Assembly: GCF_900187035.1 (NCBI RefSeq)
Contig: NZ_LT906446.1
Location: 1,860,001 to 1,924,000, forward strand
DNA length: 64,000 nucleotides
Source: Megamonas hypermegale
GTDB lineage: Bacteria > Bacillota > Negativicutes > Selenomonadales > Selenomonadaceae
Reading direction: 5' to 3'
Shown here: positions 1-9,111 of the stretch, one piece after another
How positions within the stretch are numbered: the first letter of the stretch is position 1
Layout: the number at the start of each line of letters is the position of its first letter
The notes under the pieces: generated by a model
Databases searched by the model: none
The model's input: the letters and a program-made list of their open reading frames with translations, nothing else
Told to the model about the DNA's origin: nothing
Program-made: the position numbers and the translations under genes

Positions 1-1119
1 ATCCAACTCTTCACCTTTGTTTTTTTCCAGACCATTGGAGAACTCCACCGACGAAGATTTTATAGCCGTAATGGTAATTCCTTCAAAGACAGAACTAATA
101 AGCGATAACGGTTCATTCACTTTCAACGTATACGTTTTTATCGGTTTATCCTTCATAATATGATGAAACGTCACATAATCATTGCGTTTCATATTAACGA
201 TTTTCAGTTTTTCTTCATTATGCGACAACGATTCAAAATGTTCTTTTGCTATGCCTTTTATAAGATTTTGATTAAACGCATCGCAGGCATCAAGTTCGTA
301 AATCAGATTATGATAATCTCGTGTTTGATATTTATTTTTTCCTTTTCCTTTCGTTATCTCCGGAAAAGTTGCCCCGAAACGAATGATACATTGCGGTTTT
401 ATCTTTTCGGTTATAACGGAAAACGCCTTCTGCCCTTTGGAAAAGCGGTGCGGTTCATCAATAATGACAACCGGCCGTGTCGCTTCTAATGCACGAAGCG
501 GCTGATAAAAACTTTCTACGCCGTAATCATAGTCATCACGCGAAAGCATTTTTCCACTCGTTAAAAGTTGCATATTCACGAGCAGTACATATATTTTCTT
601 TTTATCCTGACACGAACCTATAACAAAATCACGTACGGATGCAGGAAAATATCTTTTTCCTTTTTTATTTTTCTGTGCTTCCAAAGTTAAAAGCTCAATA
701 TTACTGTCATAACCGCATACATCGGCAAAATGTTTCTGCGTATAACTGTCTTCAATGAACTGCTTTGTCCCCGCCTTTATGGACAGACTTGGCACAACGA
801 TAATAAATTTATTCATTTTATACTGCCTGTGCAATTCATAAATAGTATTCGTATATACATATGTTTTTCCCGTACCCGTTTCCATTTTTATATCAAGATT
901 AAGATAATTTTCTATATCATTACTGCCTCTGTGCTCTGCAATAATTTTTTCCTGCTGTTTTTTTATATTCTTCAGCAAATTTTTTGATTGAAGATTTATA
1001 ACGGGATTTTGATAATACTCCTGCAATTTATCGCTTATCTCTACATTTTCAAATACGGCACTTATCGCTTCAACTGCCTTTTGCTGATGAGAAAGTCCCT
1101 TTTCAAGTATAAGTTCCAT
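1..1119 (-). CDS. res: Type III restriction enzyme, Res subunit (5' part, cut by window edge)
   Basis: The frame is open from an ATG at 1119 to the window edge, giving about 373 N-terminal residues. It holds a superfamily 2 helicase Walker A (TGTGKT, residues 81-86) and a DEAD-like Walker B (IDEPHRF, near residue 215). This is the ATP-dependent translocase part of a type III restriction endonuclease, which works in a complex with Mod; the C-terminal nuclease domain lies outside the window. The start has an RBS (GGAGATATT) and lies 11 bp after the mod stop, so the two genes form one operon. The helicase motifs and the mod neighbour make the call firm; whether the gene is intact cannot be seen. 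Confidence 0.9.
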   Translation of the reverse strand, partial: MELILEKGLSHQQKAVEAISAVFENVEISDKLQEYYQNPVINLQSKNLLKNIKKQQEKIIAEHRGSNDIENYLNLDIKMETGTGKTYVYTNTIYELHRQYKMNKFIIVVPSLSIKAGTKQFIEDSYTQKHFADVCGYDSNIELLTLEAQKNKKGKRYFPASVRDFVIGSCQDKKKIYVLLVNMQLLTSGKMLSRDDYDYGVESFYQPLRALEATRPVVIIDEPHRFSKGQKAFSVITEKIKPQCIIRFGATFPEITKGKGKNKYQTRDYHNLIYELDACDAFNQNLIKGIAKEHFESLSHNEEKLKIVNMKRNDYVTFHHIMKDKPIKTYTLKVNEPLSLISSVFEGITITAIKSSSVEFSNGLEKNKGEELD

Positions 1120-1130
1120 ATAATATCTCC

Positions 1131-3002
1131 TCAATATCTTATATCAATATTCACGGCAATATTTCTGTCTGTTACTTTCAATCTGTGCAGATTGTCTTTA
1201 ATCATTTGCATTTGTGTCCATGTGAAACTGTATCCGAACACAATTAAATTTTCAGGATTGAACATTCCATCGCCGTCATATTTTTCAATCAATGCCTGTA
1301 TAGCTTCATCATCAAAATTATCATAGATAAAGTACAAATGCTTCTGGCAGTGATAAGCCGTATATTCGCCGAATTTCACTATTTCAACTTCCGGGCTAAA
1401 GCCGTAACCGTCATAAACAAGCCATGTAGTAAGTACCGTTTTAGCCCCGAACATATTAAGTATATGATTATCCGAAATCAAATTTTCATCCGGTTTAAAT
1501 TCTTCCAATGTGTCGAATACATTATCACTTACATCATTAAGCACATAATGCTTAAATCCCAAATCTGCCGCAGTATCAGGATTTTCCTCTCTAATCTTTT
1601 TTGCGGCACGCACAATACGCTCCCTACCTATCTCATCAATAGTTCTGTATCCAGCCTTATAAGCAGGTTTATTTTCCGCAATCTCCTCCGCCAGCTGAAC
1701 CATAATAAACTTACGATTTCCGTTATCTTTTGCATTTAAATCCATAACAGCATGGGCAGTAGTTGCCGAACCGGAGAAAAAATCTAATATTATATCATTT
1801 TTACCTGTTGATAATCGAACTACCCTTGATAATAAAGGCACACCTTTAGGATCATTAAATATACCTTTTCCCATTAAGTTTGCCAATTCCTCATTATTCC
1901 CATGAGAATGACCTACTACTTCATAACTCCAAAAAGTTCCACATGTAACACCATTTCGTACTTCCGATAAATATGTTTTCTTATCAATTCCACCATTTTC
2001 GTTAAAATATAATTCACCAGAATTGTATAATTCTAATAATCGTTCTTTTGAATATCTTGGATATCGTCCAGTAGGAGCTTTCCAAACAACACCATTTGGA
2101 AATGTTATTTCATATAAATTATTTTCATTTCCACTTCTTGCATGTAATGGTGTTGGTTTCCATGCTCCCTTAGGATCATTATCTTTATTTCTATACATTT
2201 TATTTTGTTTTTCTGTTCTATCTAATAAATTTAAGTTAAAATTAGAACGATTTTTGGCAAAACAAGTTATATGTTCATGCTGATAAGATACATCTGTATC
2301 ATTTGAAACTGTATATTTATTATTCCATATAAAATCAGCTACAAAATTTTCTTCACCGAAAATTTCATCACAAAGTAATCTTAAATTTGCCTGTTCATTA
2401 TCGTCTATAGAAATAAAAATAACTCCGTCATCGGTCAGTAAATCGCGGGCAAGTAAAAGTCGCGGATACATAAAAGTAAGCCATGCCGAATGAGAGGCAC
2501 TGCCTCTTTTCGTCAAATCGAGCACTCTTTGTGCTTCATCTTCATCTATACTCAATCTTTCCGCCAGCTCTTCTGCTTTAAAATCAAAACTGTCTTTATA
2601 GACAAAGCCGTCCGTGCCTGTATTATACGGCGGGTCGATATAAATGCACTTTATCTTTCTGATATACGATTTCAAAAGATGTTTCAACGCATCGAGATTG
2701 TCGCCTGTAATATAGATATTTTCGCTATCTTTATTTTCACTTTTTGCATTATGTTCTTCATTCGGTGTAATAACCGTTTCCGTATCCAAACTCGCCAGCA
2801 TACGGGCATAACTTTTACCCAGAAAATGAAGCCCGTACCCTTCATTTCTGATATTTATTTTGCCTTTCAATAAAGATTGAAACTTTTCCATATCAAAAGT
2901 ATTATCCTCATTAAAACACTGCGGTATAACTTCTTTTAATTTTTTCATCTCATATGTGCCTGCATTCACTTTTTCATTCTTATCTACAATATCACGTATC
3001 AT
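1131..3002 (-). CDS. mod: Type III DNA methyltransferase, Mod subunit
   Basis: A 623-residue beta-class adenine/cytosine-N4 methyltransferase. The catalytic motif IV DPPYNTG is at residues 123-129 and precedes the AdoMet-binding motif DFFSGSATT (407-415), the order typical of type III Mod. Residues roughly 225-390 lie between them and should be the target recognition domain. Mod recognises and methylates one strand of an asymmetric site and guides Res for cleavage. The gene is followed 11 bp later by res. No simple-sequence repeat that would make it phase-variable is visible. The DNA coding the recognition domain (about 1800-2340) looks clearly more AT-rich than both flanks, hinting at domain exchange. 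Family call is firm; target site is unknown. Confidence 0.93.
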   Translation of the reverse strand: MIRDIVDKNEKVNAGTYEMKKLKEVIPQCFNEDNTFDMEKFQSLLKGKINIRNEGYGLHFLGKSYARMLASLDTETVITPNEEHNAKSENKDSENIYITGDNLDALKHLLKSYIRKIKCIYIDPPYNTGTDGFVYKDSFDFKAEELAERLSIDEDEAQRVLDLTKRGSASHSAWLTFMYPRLLLARDLLTDDGVIFISIDDNEQANLRLLCDEIFGEENFVADFIWNNKYTVSNDTDVSYQHEHITCFAKNRSNFNLNLLDRTEKQNKMYRNKDNDPKGAWKPTPLHARSGNENNLYEITFPNGVVWKAPTGRYPRYSKERLLELYNSGELYFNENGGIDKKTYLSEVRNGVTCGTFWSYEVVGHSHGNNEELANLMGKGIFNDPKGVPLLSRVVRLSTGKNDIILDFFSGSATTAHAVMDLNAKDNGNRKFIMVQLAEEIAENKPAYKAGYRTIDEIGRERIVRAAKKIREENPDTAADLGFKHYVLNDVSDNVFDTLEEFKPDENLISDNHILNMFGAKTVLTTWLVYDGYGFSPEVEIVKFGEYTAYHCQKHLYFIYDNFDDEAIQALIEKYDGDGMFNPENLIVFGYSFTWTQMQMIKDNLHRLKVTDRNIAVNIDIRY

Positions 3003-3100
3003 GCTTAGCCTCCTGTTTTATCTTTTTATATTATTATATACCTATTTTAAATTCGTTCTAGAATTAGAAATATTATTTTACCATAATTTATCTTTTGCCA

Positions 3101-3140
3101 AAATAAAAAACCGCAAAGAATTTATCATTCCTTACGGTTT
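3101..3140 (-). terminator. Rho-independent terminator of the HAD gene
   Basis: On the minus strand a stem AAACCGTAAGGAAT pairs with ATTCTTTGCGGTTT and runs into a T tract just after the HAD phosphatase stop. Confidence 0.8.
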
Positions 3141-3147
3141 CTATTCA

Positions 3148-3795
3148 TCATATTCCCTGCAAAATTTCTTTCGGCGAACCTGCTGTAAAATCCGGCTTAG
3201 CTTCCATAAGTTCCTTTTCCGTGCCATAGCCGTACGTAACAGCCATACTTTTCAAATCGAAATTTTTAGCACCGAGTATATCGAATTTCGTATCGCCAAT
3301 CATCAATACTTCATCCGTATTTTCTATTTTGTTCGTCTTCAATACATAATCAAGCACCTGAATTTTAGTTATGCGGCTGCCGTCCGTCAGTGAACCGCCG
3401 ATAAAATCAAAGTACTTTTCCAAATCATGCTGCGCCAAAATATTATGAGCGAATTTTTCCGGCTTAGATGTCGCTACCATGAGATATTTTCCTTGATTTT
3501 TCAATTGCTGTAATACTTTATCAATACCCGTATACATTTCATTTTCTAAAATACCCTTTGTTTCGTAGTATTCACGAAAAACCAAAACGGCTTCTAAACT
3601 TTTTTCAGCTGAAAAACCATAGCATTTTGCAAATTGCTGATTGAGTGGAGGTCCTACAAAACTTCTAAGCACAGCTTCATTCGTTTCATCTATGCCATAT
3701 TTTTTCAAAGCATATTTAACGGCATTCATTATGCCTTTGCCAGATTCAATCAATGTTCCGTCTAAATCAAATAATATATATTTAAATTTACTCAT
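3148..3795 (-). CDS. HAD-superfamily phosphatase (phosphoglycolate phosphatase-like)
   Basis: A 215-residue HAD hydrolase of the Gph/PpaX type. Motif I is FDLDGT near residues 9-14 with the nucleophile and acid/base aspartates, motif II is in VATSKPEKF, and motif IV is MIGDTKFD. The cap between motifs I and II is the helical type that accepts small phosphate esters or pyrophosphate. The ATG at 3795 has GGAGATG upstream; an in-frame GTG 18 bp earlier has no RBS and would overlap it. It is a single gene with its own terminator, between the R-M system and tRNA-Gln. Exact substrate cannot be read from sequence. Confidence 0.87.
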   Translation of the reverse strand: MSKFKYILFDLDGTLIESGKGIMNAVKYALKKYGIDETNEAVLRSFVGPPLNQQFAKCYGFSAEKSLEAVLVFREYYETKGILENEMYTGIDKVLQQLKNQGKYLMVATSKPEKFAHNILAQHDLEKYFDFIGGSLTDGSRITKIQVLDYVLKTNKIENTDEVLMIGDTKFDILGAKNFDLKSMAVTYGYGTEKELMEAKPDFTAGSPKEILQGI

Positions 3796-3827
3796 CGCGC
3801 ATCTCCATTTCACCTATTTTTATATAC

Positions 3828-3854
3828 AAAAAAACGCCGCTATAAAAGCGACGT
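3828..3854 (-). terminator. Terminator downstream of tRNA-Gln
   Basis: Minus-strand hairpin CGTCGC..(loop)..GCGGCG followed by seven T residues, about 12 bp after the tRNA CCA end. Confidence 0.8.
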
Positions 3855-3865
3855 AAATTTCTAAA

Positions 3866-3941
3866 TGGCAGGGGTAGCTGGACTCGAACCAACGCATGCG
3901 GGATTCAGAAACCCGTGCCTTACCAACTTGGCGATACCCCT
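3866..3941 (-). tRNA. tRNA-Gln (anticodon CUG)
   Basis: The 76-nt cloverleaf has a 7-bp acceptor (AGGGGTA with TACCCCT), G73 and an encoded CCA. The anticodon loop is TTCTGAA, which puts CTG at the anticodon, and the T arm carries GGTTCGAGTCC. The top pair of the anticodon stem appears to be a U-U mismatch, the only irregular pair. It is transcribed alone from its own promoter and terminator. CUG reads CAG, the minor glutamine codon in this AT-rich DNA. Confidence 0.93.
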
Positions 3942-3961
3942 ATATCTTGCTGACTTATAAT

Positions 3962-3990
3962 ATTATATTAGCCTAAATACATTTTGTCAA
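3962..3990 (-). promoter_or_regulatory. Sigma-70-type promoter of tRNA-Gln
   Basis: Consensus -35 TTGACA and -10 TATAAT on the minus strand separated by 17 bp, ending about 20 bp before the mature tRNA 5' end. Confidence 0.85.
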
Positions 3991-4007
3991 CATCTAAATC
4001 GAAAAAT

Positions 4008-5018
4008 TTAACAAATACGCGGTATTTGTTCGCCTTGTGGCATATCAACAATGCGAATTCCACCAACTGCTGTTTTTAGTCCTACTTCACCAATAGCCTT
4101 ATCTATTACTTTACCAATTACACAAGCATGTTTACCATATTCATACTTATGCATAATGGATAAGACTTTATCTGTATCTTCTGCATTAACGAAAGCAATT
4201 AATTTCCCTTCATTTGCTAAATACAATGGGTCAAAACCTAATATATCACAAAAACCACGTACTTCTTCTCGAACTGGTATCGCTTCTTCTTCTAATAATA
4301 TTCCCACTTTAGCTTGTTCTGCTATTTCATTTAATACAGCAGCTGTTCCGCCACGTGTTGGGTCACGAAGTACAGCGATATTCGGTACAGCAGTAAGCAT
4401 TTCTTTTACCATATGATTAAGTGGTGCACAATCCGTTTTAACTGTATCTGGCAATTCTAAATTATGGCGTGATGCCATGATAGTTGCCGCATGGTCGCCA
4501 AGATAACCGCTCACAATGATATTTTGTCCAGCCTTAGCATTAAGTGGTGAAATATCTACATTATCAATGCGTTCACCCACACCAGCTGTATTGATAAAAA
4601 TTCCATCTGCTGAACCTTTGTTTACAACTTTTGTATCACCTGTAACGATATAAATTCCAGCTTCATCAGCTGCACGGCGCATAGTAGATACAATCTCACG
4701 CAAATCCTTAATAGGGAAGCCTTCTTCTATTATCATGCCTACAGAAATATACTTAGCTACAGCACCTGTCATAGCTAAATCATTTACTGTTCCGCATACA
4801 GCTAATTTGCCGATATTTCCACCAGCAAAAAAGAGCGGTTTTACTACATACGAATCTGTCGTAAAAGCTATTTTATTCGTTGATAAATCAAGCTTTGCTC
4901 CATCGTGCATTTCACGCAAATACTTATTATCAAAAGCCGGCAATAATACCTCTTTCATCAATTCATGACCTGCCGCGCCACCGCTACCGTGTGCCATCGT
5001 TATTATTTCTTCTTGCAC
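4008..5018 (-). CDS. hypE: Hydrogenase maturation protein HypE
   Basis: A 336-residue PurM/AIRS-fold protein. It begins with the conserved MAHGSGG segment and ends PRIC, whose terminal cysteine is carbamoylated by HypF and dehydrated to thiocyanate, the source of the cyanide ligands of the NiFe site. The GTG start at 5018 is preceded by AGGCGGTGA. It is the last gene of the hyp run, 18 bp after hypD. No convincing terminator is seen before the tRNA-Gln promoter. Length and both termini are typical, so an active protein is expected in the cytoplasm. Confidence 0.97.
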   Translation of the reverse strand: MQEEIITMAHGSGGAAGHELMKEVLLPAFDNKYLREMHDGAKLDLSTNKIAFTTDSYVVKPLFFAGGNIGKLAVCGTVNDLAMTGAVAKYISVGMIIEEGFPIKDLREIVSTMRRAADEAGIYIVTGDTKVVNKGSADGIFINTAGVGERIDNVDISPLNAKAGQNIIVSGYLGDHAATIMASRHNLELPDTVKTDCAPLNHMVKEMLTAVPNIAVLRDPTRGGTAAVLNEIAEQAKVGILLEEEAIPVREEVRGFCDILGFDPLYLANEGKLIAFVNAEDTDKVLSIMHKYEYGKHACVIGKVIDKAIGEVGLKTAVGGIRIVDMPQGEQIPRIC

Positions 5019-5036
5019 AAAATCACCGCCTATCTA

Positions 5037-6137
5037 CTATTCAAAATGGAATGTTCTCGCTCCGTATTTATACCATGCTGCACATGTTCCTTCTACTGAT
5101 ACCATGCACGAACCAACAGCATGCATCGGCGTGCATACTTTGCCAAATAAAGGACATTGTGTCGGTTTTACTAAACCTCTTAATACTTCACCGCAACGGC
5201 AACCCGGTGCATCTTTAGATATTTCTTTTTCCACTGGAAGCACTTTTAAAGCATCAAAATCAGCAAAAGCTTCATTGACATCAAGTCCCGAATTTTCTAT
5301 TTTACCTAAACCGCGCCAATTCGCATCAGACAATTTATATACCATTTGCATGATTTTCTGTGCTTGAATATTGCCCTCATCTTTTACAACGCGTTTATAC
5401 TGATTTTCTATCTGAGCTCTATGTTCATAAAGCTGTTTTGCTAGCATATACACAGAAGCTAAAATATCGAGCGGTTCAAAACCAGCTACTACGGCTGGCA
5501 AATGATAATCTTGCGCTATAAATTCAAATGGCTTTCTGCCTGTTATAACACAAACATGACCAGGCAATAAGAAACCATCAACTTTTACATTATGCTCAGA
5601 CAATAATGCTTTAATTGCTGGCGGTGTCAATTTATGTGCTGTTAACACATAAAAGTTTTTTATATTCTGCTGTTTTGCAGTAAATATAGTTGCAGCAGCT
5701 GTTGGAGATGTCGTTTCAAAGCCAACAGCCAAGAAAATAACTTTTTTTGTAGGATTATCTTTCGCTATTTGCAAGCTATCTAATGGTGAATAAACAACTC
5801 TTATATCTGCGCCTTCTGCTTTCACTGCGTTTAAACTAGAAGTTGTACCAGGCACTTTGAGCATATCACCAAAAGTAGCAATGATTACATCTTTTTGACG
5901 TGCATAGGCAATAGCCGTATCAAGATAATCATTCGGTGTAACACAGACAGGACAACCTGGACCACTGACAAGTTCTACTTTTTCTGGCAATAATTGACGA
6001 ATACCCGCGCGAAAAATAGCTACTGTATGCGTTCCACATACTTCCATAAAACGCACTGGTCTATCAATCATTCTATCTATTTCTTTAAGAAAGAAGTCCG
6101 CTGCCTGTTTTGTCTGCTTCGCTGTAAGTGTCGCCAT
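5037..6137 (-). CDS. hypD: Hydrogenase maturation protein HypD
   Basis: A 366-residue iron-sulfur scaffold on which, with HypC, the Fe(CN)2CO unit is assembled. Signature MEVCGTHT is at residues 31-38 and GPGCPVCVTP at 59-68; a cysteine cluster near the C terminus (CRCGEVLRG, CPLFGKVC) binds the 4Fe-4S centre. The ATG at 6137 lies inside the end of hypC, a 53-bp overlap, so translation of the two partners is probably coupled. All key cysteines are present. Confidence 0.97.
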   Translation of the reverse strand: MATLTAKQTKQAADFFLKEIDRMIDRPVRFMEVCGTHTVAIFRAGIRQLLPEKVELVSGPGCPVCVTPNDYLDTAIAYARQKDVIIATFGDMLKVPGTTSSLNAVKAEGADIRVVYSPLDSLQIAKDNPTKKVIFLAVGFETTSPTAAATIFTAKQQNIKNFYVLTAHKLTPPAIKALLSEHNVKVDGFLLPGHVCVITGRKPFEFIAQDYHLPAVVAGFEPLDILASVYMLAKQLYEHRAQIENQYKRVVKDEGNIQAQKIMQMVYKLSDANWRGLGKIENSGLDVNEAFADFDALKVLPVEKEISKDAPGCRCGEVLRGLVKPTQCPLFGKVCTPMHAVGSCMVSVEGTCAAWYKYGARTFHFE

Positions 6138-6351
6138 CAGGATTTAGCACCTCTTTCAATAATTCACTAGTTATGCGCGCTTCTTCTTCATCAATCACTT
6201 GAATAGCAAATCCAGCGTGCATTAAAATATAATCGCCTTCTTTAGCTTCTGGCAAAAGCATCATGCTGATATCACGACGAATGCCTTCAACTTCAACTGT
6301 AGCCATCATATCTTTTTTCTCAATAACTTTAGCAGGTACTGCCAAACACAT
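6085..6351 (-). CDS. hypC: Hydrogenase maturation chaperone HypC
   Basis: An 88-residue HypC/HybG/HupF protein. The start is set at 6351 because the family needs cysteine at position 2 (MCLAVPAKV), and an AGGGG RBS precedes it; a longer reading from 6369 would bury that residue. HypC carries the iron moiety between HypD and the large-subunit precursor. After the usual core the protein has a short polar tail of about 16 residues, encoded by DNA that also encodes the start of hypD. Confidence 0.96.
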   Translation of the reverse strand: MCLAVPAKVIEKKDMMATVEVEGIRRDISMMLLPEAKEGDYILMHAGFAIQVIDEEEARITSELLKEVLNPDGDTYSEADKTGSGLLS

Positions 6352-6369
6352 TGCCCTGTCCCCTCTCAT

Positions 6370-8658
6370 TTAAACATTTAAATCCACTAAATCATTTTTA
6401 TATCGTTTTAAAGCAACAGCGGCTTGTCCTAATGATATTCCGCCATCATTTACTGGCACTTTTTCATTCATATATAAATTAAAATCATGGCTCAATCGAT
6501 TGTATAATAATTCCATGAGCGTCATATTTAAACAAACACCACCACTGAAAACTACAGTCTTTATGCCCGTATCTATGCCTATTTTATCTATAATATCGCC
6601 AATTGCTTGAGCCAAAGTCAAATGAAATGATTTTGCCGAATATCTTAAACCTTTATTCAACTTCAAATCATATAATGATTTATATGTCTGTCTTAGATTT
6701 AAAATATACTGCCCATCATCCATACATATATCAAATGGTAAAATTTCTCCGTCGCTATCGTAAGCAGCTCGTTCTAATTCTATAGCAGCTTGTCCTTCAT
6801 AATTTATCTTATGGCATATTCCAAGCAAAGCCGATACAGTATCAAACACTCTGCCCGCACCTGAAGATAGTGGTGCATTAAGGCCATTTTTTGCTGCTTG
6901 AATTAATAATCGCCAATTAGGTTTTAATAATTCCGGATATTTTTCAGCAATTTCATCACCGTAAATATCATACGCTTGATAAAGTGCTAATCGCCATGGT
7001 TCTTTCACCGCTTTTGCACCACCTGGAAGTGGCATATATGCAAAATGACCAACTCTCTTATAAGAAAGCAAATCAGCCACCATGAACTCACCGCCCCATA
7101 TATTACCATCATCACCGTATCCCGTTCCATCTAAAGCTACGCCGATGACTTTTTCATTAAAATCATGTTCTGCTAGTACAGAAGCTATATGGGCATGATG
7201 ATGCTGTACTTGTACACATGGCAGATTTAATTGCTTAGCATATTTTGTAGAAAAATATTCTGGATGCATATCACAAGCGATTAAATTTGGGCTTATATCG
7301 AATAACTTTTTAAATAAAGCAATACTTTCTTTATAAGCATTGTTCACTGCCATATTCTCTAAATCACCGATATGTTGACTTAAAAAAGCTTTATCATTTT
7401 TCGTCAGACAAAATGTATTTTTAAGCTCTGGACCACAGGCTAAAACAGATATTTCCTTGCATTTTAAACTGCCTAAATTTATCGGTGCTGGTGCAAAACC
7501 ACGACTGCGTCGTATTAAAATCGGCTTATCTTTAAAAATCCTAACGACAGAATCATCTACACGCGTATTTATCAAACGATTATGCACTAATTTATAATCA
7601 GCAATCTCTTTTAAATGAGAAAAAACCTCTTCATCGCGATATACGATTGGTTCATCGCTTAAATTAGCACTCGTCATCACAAATACATCATCATCATTTA
7701 AAAGCAAACAATGTATAGGCGCATATGCGAGCATTACACCTAAATACGCATTATGCGGTGCAACTTTTTCAGCTAAATTATACTGCTCTGATTTTTTTAA
7801 TAGCACAATGGGAGCTGATGATGATTTAAGCATTTTTTTCTCTTCATCATTTACTTTGCATAGCTTTTTTATAGTTTCCATATTCGTTGCCATTACAGCA
7901 AACGGCTTGTCTTCGCGAATTTTGCGCTGTCTTAGTTTAGCTACAGCTTCACTGTTAAAAGCATCACAAGCTAAATGGTAACCGCCAATTCCTTTTACAG
8001 CTACAATAGCTCCCTGCTTAATTAAATCATGTGCTTTAGCGATGACATCATCACAAATTATTTCCGTTTCACCAAATAAACGATAATGTGGTCCGCAAAT
8101 TTCACAAGCATTTGGCTGAGCATGAAATCTCCTATTTAATGGATTTTCATATTCAGCTAAACACTCATCACACATGATGAAATCTTTCATAGTCGTATTT
8201 TTACGGTCATACGGCACATCTTGCACTATTGAAAAACGTGGTCCACAATTGGTGCAATTTGTAAAAGCATATCTATATCTTCTATTATTTTTATCATTTA
8301 TTTCTCGCCTGCAATCATCACATATTGCTAAATCCGGAGAAATAAGCGTTTCTCTTTCTACAGCTTTAGGACTTGCTTTAATAATAAAATCTATCTCTTC
8401 GCCACTTAATGGCAAATTCTTTACATCTATATCTGAAACGAATGAGGCAGGTGGAGCTAAAAGCTTTATCCCTTTTAAAAACTGCTCTAACTGCTCACCT
8501 TGTGCTTCAATTAAAACGCCTTCACTATCATTTAATACGTAGCCTGTTAAATTATGCTCTTTTGCCAAACGATAGATAAACGGTCTAAAGCCTACACCTT
8601 GCACAATACCTCTTACACGAATTTTATACCGTTTTAAGCCCGATATTGTTCTACCCAT
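6370..8658 (-). CDS. hypF: Carbamoyltransferase HypF
   Basis: A 762-residue protein with all four HypF domains in order: acylphosphatase (residues 10-95, VRGIVQGVGFRPF), two zinc-finger units (CDDC..CTNC and CDEC..CEIC, about 113-190), a YrdC-like domain (about 205-385) and a Kae1-like domain containing QHHHAHIASV and DGTGYGDDG. It converts carbamoyl phosphate to carbamoyl-AMP and passes it to the HypE terminal cysteine. The start overlaps the end of the endopeptidase gene by 25 bp, and hypC follows 18 bp after its stop. Full length, no lesion seen. Confidence 0.97.
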   Translation of the reverse strand: MGRTISGLKRYKIRVRGIVQGVGFRPFIYRLAKEHNLTGYVLNDSEGVLIEAQGEQLEQFLKGIKLLAPPASFVSDIDVKNLPLSGEEIDFIIKASPKAVERETLISPDLAICDDCRREINDKNNRRYRYAFTNCTNCGPRFSIVQDVPYDRKNTTMKDFIMCDECLAEYENPLNRRFHAQPNACEICGPHYRLFGETEIICDDVIAKAHDLIKQGAIVAVKGIGGYHLACDAFNSEAVAKLRQRKIREDKPFAVMATNMETIKKLCKVNDEEKKMLKSSSAPIVLLKKSEQYNLAEKVAPHNAYLGVMLAYAPIHCLLLNDDDVFVMTSANLSDEPIVYRDEEVFSHLKEIADYKLVHNRLINTRVDDSVVRIFKDKPILIRRSRGFAPAPINLGSLKCKEISVLACGPELKNTFCLTKNDKAFLSQHIGDLENMAVNNAYKESIALFKKLFDISPNLIACDMHPEYFSTKYAKQLNLPCVQVQHHHAHIASVLAEHDFNEKVIGVALDGTGYGDDGNIWGGEFMVADLLSYKRVGHFAYMPLPGGAKAVKEPWRLALYQAYDIYGDEIAEKYPELLKPNWRLLIQAAKNGLNAPLSSGAGRVFDTVSALLGICHKINYEGQAAIELERAAYDSDGEILPFDICMDDGQYILNLRQTYKSLYDLKLNKGLRYSAKSFHLTLAQAIGDIIDKIGIDTGIKTVVFSGGVCLNMTLMELLYNRLSHDFNLYMNEKVPVNDGGISLGQAAVALKRYKNDLVDLNV

Positions 8659-9110
8659 TTATCAACTACTTCCTTAACTTTTTGAGCTACTGGTTCAATT
8701 TTTTCAGCGATAGCTGATGTGAGTTCAGTTCCCATAGATACAACATCTGGTTTTACACCCATAACGATTATTTCATCTACAGGATTATCAGTGAGTTTTA
8801 ATACAGCTAACATATCATTAACGCCTAAATCATGTACAGACATTTTATTTTTAAAATAAGCGTTCAATTCATCACCTGTAAATTGATAAAAATCACCAAC
8901 ATTGCCATCAATATCGATTGCATCAATGAACAATAATTTTTTAGTTCCAGCGATATATGGCATTAAATCCATACCTAAAGTACCGCCATCGAGAATTTGT
9001 ACAAAATCAGGATAATTAGTTATTTTTTGCAAGTATTCAGCACATCTTACGCCAAAGCCTTCATCTTGCATGATGATATTGCCGATACCTACAACTGAAA
9101 TATCTGCCAT
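8634..9110 (-). CDS. Hydrogenase maturation endopeptidase (HyaD/HybD family)
   Basis: A 158-residue member of peptidase family M52. The N terminus GIGNIIMQDEGFG contains the conserved acidic residue that reads nickel, and DGGTLGMDL and the histidine in SVHDLG are also family features. It should remove the C-terminal peptide of the hydrogenase large subunit after nickel insertion. Only one such protease is present and only one large subunit, so the pairing is likely. It sits between hypB (1 bp away) and hypF (overlapping). Confidence 0.93.
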   Translation of the reverse strand: MADISVVGIGNIIMQDEGFGVRCAEYLQKITNYPDFVQILDGGTLGMDLMPYIAGTKKLLFIDAIDIDGNVGDFYQFTGDELNAYFKNKMSVHDLGVNDMLAVLKLTDNPVDEIIVMGVKPDVVSMGTELTSAIAEKIEPVAQKVKEVVDKWVEQYRA

Positions 9111-9111
9111 T

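Noticed and set aside
2490-2873. Open frames on the plus strand inside mod (also 1338-1739 and 2023-2283)
   Set aside because: They are antisense to a conserved methyltransferase, lack RBS and show no recognisable motif.
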